The notes under the pieces were generated by a model. That model was not told where the DNA came from and searched no databases. It was given only the letters and a program-made list of their open reading frames with translations. The translations under genes were made by a program, and so were the position numbers. 64,000 nucleotides of DNA from Stomorhina lunata. Taxonomy: Eukaryota > Arthropoda > Insecta > Diptera > Rhiniidae. Positions within the stretch are counted from its first letter, which is position 1. Every line of letters starts with the position of its first letter. This document shows positions 60,986-64,000 of the stretch, in pieces. The stretch covers positions 56,726,906 through 56,790,905 of the forward strand of contig OW121743.1 of the NCBI GenBank assembly GCA_933228675.1, written 5' to 3'.

Positions 60986-62462
60986 TTTTCTATATTGATA
61001 TTTGTCCTTACCAAAGCTTCCTAAAAATATCGTAAATCCTTAAAACTTATTTATTTTTAATTTTTTAAAGGTTTTTGCAGTAATAGAATTCCTTTAAATA
61101 TCTGCCTATTCCAGCTGTTTCCATGTGAACATTGTCCTGTAGATGTAGATGCAGATTAAATGTCGATATGAAATAAAGATAGAGGAGACTTCATGCAATC
61201 AGCAACTCCAACACCAATAAATGCAACAACTCTACTCCTAACAGTCAGGACAATAATTTCATGTGTAAAACATTATCTCACTTACATACAAGAGTTATAA
61301 ATAGTGGTACCACTATTATCATATGGAAATATGTTTGTGCAAATATATACATAAATATGAATACGAATACGTATTTCTATGTAAATTTTGAAAAATATTG
61401 ATGTGTAGTGTAAAGTTTCCCGATGGGAAATTCACTTTAGAAACTAATGACTTACTTAATACCAACAAACCCTACTCTTAAATTTCCTTCTGCCTGCCTA
61501 AGTAGATCATCTAATAACACATATTTATTATATCATTCTTAATTCATTGTCTTCAAGATTAAATTTCCAACTGGGTCCATAGCACTTTGTTATATGCAAA
61601 TTTTGTACTAGATTCTAAAAGATTGTTGCAGTATAGTTAACTAGACTCGTGATAATATTTATTGACAGTTGCATTTACAATTTGGTTATTATGTATGAAA
61701 AGTCCAGTTACCACTCACCTAAACAAATACACACACATACGAAACTAAACAGCAACCAACAGTTTCAAAATGAAAATCCGTGTCAAATATTGTTAAAATG
61801 ACCTTTGATTTCCAAAATAAGTTTAGGAATAGCCAGATTTTGTATAGCTAAGACCTAGCACTTGGTTATAAATGATGAACCTCTTTTAATAAAAAGTACA
61901 TAATAAAATCGCTTGTGATTTAACCACTTTTGGGAATGGTTCTTTAATTTAAAACTAATGGTCATTTTTACTACACATTTATACATCATTGTTGGGAAAA
62001 ACCTTTTTCCTTTTTCTTCGATATATAACAAGCAATTTAAATGGGTTTCAAAAAGGTGTTGAATTGGTAAAATGTTCAAAATTTCTATGTAAATGCATGT
62101 GAAGAAAGCTTATCAAATGTTTTGTACTACAACATAGCTAACAACAAAAAAAGAAAACAAGTAAGAAAATACTGTAGTGGGATAACATCGATTTTAAGAT
62201 AGCCTACACTAGAGCGGTTCGCCTTCTATACAAAAAAAAAAGTTGTGTCAGTCACCCCTAGGATTAAAGATATTGTTAAAACAATTCCAAAAAAATATTT
62301 TTTTATTTTTTTACCACGCCTTCAAATACCGCCCTTTTAGTATTTTGTTCACTGTGTCGCCATTTTATGTCCGATCATAACATTTTCGCCGGCGCTCGCG
62401 GCTCTGTAAGGGCTACCTTTCTCTCTTTGATAGTTTTTTACTACCAACGTCAATTTATAGTC
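60986..62462. other. Spacer, nothing recognised
   Basis: AT-rich with mixed patches. Near 62155 a phrase AAACAAGTAAGAAAATACTG resembles the TIR-1 start, but what follows does not match. 62360-62420 is the most GC-rich patch (CGCCGGCGCTCGCGGCTCTG). No gene supported. Confidence 0.55.
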
Positions 62463-63746
62463 AGTACCTGGTTGACCAAGCCTTGCTCGGAGCTTTATGA
62501 TAAGCATTTTGAGGCAAATTTTAAAGTTTTTTTTTATATTTTATTTTAAAATGTGCTAAAATAAATTGTACAAACATTCAGTTAATTTTGAATTATTTTA
62601 TTTATTTTGTCCAACCAACACATAGTTTGCATAGTTTACAGTTTAACTCATTTTAATAATTTTGGGATAACAGTTTACGATTTAATTCACTTTGAGTAAT
62701 TTTCTGTGGTGCCATCTGTCGGACTTTGATCATTCCAATTCATAAACCATCTTCGGCTTATCCGCAACAACTTTGCTGAAGATTTTAACATGATTAAATG
62801 TACAGCTTACGATTAAATTGACTTTGAGTAAATTTCAGTGGCGCCACCTGTCGAAATTTCTTCATACCAACTAAGAAATCTTCGTCGGCTCATGTGCAAC
62901 AACTTTGCTAAAGATTGTAGCATGTTTAAATGTACAGCTTACGATTAAATTGACTTTGAGTAAGTTTCAGTAGCGCCACCTGTCGGAAATTATTCATACC
63001 AACTGAAAAGCCTTCGCCGGCTTATACGCTACAACTTTGCTAAAGATCATAGCATGATCAAATGTACAGTTTATGATTTAATTAATTTTTAGTAATTTAC
63101 AGTGGCGCCATCTGTCGAAAATTAGTCTTATCAACTTAAAAACCTTCGCCGGATTATCCGCAACATCTTCGCTAAAGAGCATGATATGATCAAACTCACA
63201 GTTTATTATTATATAAAGAACATACATACAGACAAACATTCATTTGATTAAAAGGTATAACAATACTAATTTTTTCCCCTTTTGATCCCCTAATTTCAAA
63301 AAGTTCCATATGCATATTTGGTACCTTTTTGGTACCAATTAAATTCGGTAAATTTTATTATAACGCAGTTAACATAATGTTCCTATTCATATTACTTTTT
63401 GAGATTTTAAGTTATAATTTTATCCCTTTTTTACCCATTTTGGCCCCAAAATCAAAAAAGTACCAAACACGTGTTTAATGTTTCTTTCACCCTTTTTTAC
63501 CCCCTATCGGGCATAGTTTCAAAAGTACCAAACACCTGTCCGCTTATATGTATGGCTGTTTAAAATGTAATTTTAATTTTGTTTCTATACCTATTACTTT
63601 GGGAGATATAGCGTTTTCGATTTTTCCCCTTTTTACCCTCGTATAGGCAAAGGTTCCAAAAGTCCCTTCTTCTTCGATTTATACATCAAAAAAGATACCC
63701 ACTGTCCAAATTTTATTAAAATCGTTAGAGCCGTTTTCGAGATAGC

Positions 63747-63752
<6 letters not shown>
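62463..63752 (+). repeat. REP-B interspersed repeat, copy 2
   Basis: Same order as 533-1926: AGTACCTGGTTGACC start, CCAAGCCTTGCTCGG (stem of the hairpin broken by one change), AT-rich part, 132-bp tandem units, CCCATTTTGGCCCC, GTACCAAACACCTGTCCGC. It then continues, beyond where copy 1 is interrupted, through TTTGGGAGATATAGCGTTTT to GCCGTTTTCGAGATAGCC before a TA microsatellite. A deletion of about 190 bp relative to copy 1 lies near 62665 (equivalent to 745-930). Non-coding. Confidence 0.87.
62700..63230 (+). repeat. 132-bp tandem units inside REP-B copy 2
   Basis: The landmark GTGG(C/T)GCCAYCT occurs near 62706, 62838, 62970 and 63102, each 132 bp apart. Unit order and variants (for example the AGTAGCGCCACC unit third) correspond to copy 1, so the tandem block predates the split between the two copies. 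Confidence 0.9.

Positions 63753-63802
<50 letters not shown>
63752..63802. repeat. TA dinucleotide microsatellite
   Basis: About 25 uninterrupted TA units at the right end of REP-B copy 2. Confidence 0.97.
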
Positions 63803-63805
<3 letters not shown>

Positions 63806-64000
63806 TATTGCTCGTTTAAGAATATAAGATAACTTTAAAAAACTAGATTTTTACTCGATTTGATTAGGGTGGGTACGTCTCGAATTTTAAAAAGTAATCA
63901 AGGGTGTCATAGAAACCAATTTCATTGGTATTGGTTTTGAAAACGATAAAAAAATTAAATTGTTGTCATGAATTCCAATATTAATGTTCGAACTACATTT

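Noticed and set aside
60402..61014. Frames on both strands with SIEKISIENF and IFSIEKF repeats
   Set aside because: Palindrome array with periods near multiples of three; equivalent frames on both strands.
62367..62549. 60-codon frame across the left end of REP-B copy 2
   Set aside because: It crosses from unassigned sequence into the repeat and is not kept at the corresponding position in copy 1.

Overview
This window looks like gene-poor, very AT-rich DNA from a higher (probably calyptrate) fly. I base that on the overall composition, the absence of any bacterial gene organisation, two decayed non-LTR retrotransposons, and a style of interspersed repeat (modules containing GGTCAAGCCCGACCATA, tandem CGGA units and GGGAGCTATGGTCAAATG) that I recall from fly genomes. 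The taxon is inference. I see no intact protein-coding gene, no rRNA, no complete tRNA and no CRISPR. Every long open frame I examined is a by-product of a short tandem repeat or a broken retrotransposon.

The dominant feature is one motif, the perfect palindrome TTTTCTATAGAAAA, repeated many hundreds of times in about fifteen arrays that cover roughly half the window (about 31 kb). Each array joins the same core to its own linker (ATGAC, AAATATC, CGATATT, AATATCG, ATAAAG, ATAACG, GATAAA, CGATAG/CAATAG, TTATTCTAAAG or TTTTTCTAACG) and has its own period (21, 28, 29, 30, 31 or 32 bp). Several arrays contain higher-order duplications of 0.4 to 1.5 kb.

Layout: 1-4.9 kb, interspersed repeats (REP-A, REP-B, the inverted-terminal-repeat family TIR-1, REP-D). 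5.1-8.1 kb, small arrays, a striking composite with identical 256-bp inverted arms around about 52 copies of a 21-bp unit (5466-7080), and a REP-C element with an array inside it. 8.1-9.9 kb, more TIR-1 and REP-A and a CAGA tetranucleotide run. 10.6-12.1 kb, a minus-strand reverse transcriptase relic, then a 151-bp tandem repeat. 15.4-34 kb, five large arrays separated by unassigned AT-rich DNA. 34-35.3 kb, REP-C, REP-D and REP-A pieces. 36.5-39.1 kb, another array. 39.8-40.1 kb, a clean MITE-like element. 40.7-41.6 kb, a TCTG array. 43-43.4 kb, a second reverse transcriptase fragment cut off by the 43.4-46.6 kb array. 46.6-47.3 kb, a second REP-C element with an internal array. 48.5-51.7 kb, a highly uniform 31-bp array. 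52.6-54.2 kb, TIR-1 copies. 55.2-61.0 kb, a three-part array. 62.5-63.8 kb, a second REP-B copy in the same orientation as the one at the left edge.

No gene network can be described. The parts that appear to belong together are the palindrome arrays and the interspersed elements that carry them. At least three otherwise different repeat families hold the same array at an internal position. The simplest reading is that mobile elements seeded the palindromic minisatellite and each array was then expanded and homogenised locally. REP-A, REP-B, REP-C, REP-D and TIR-1 are labels used only in this annotation. All comparisons were made by eye; no database search was run.
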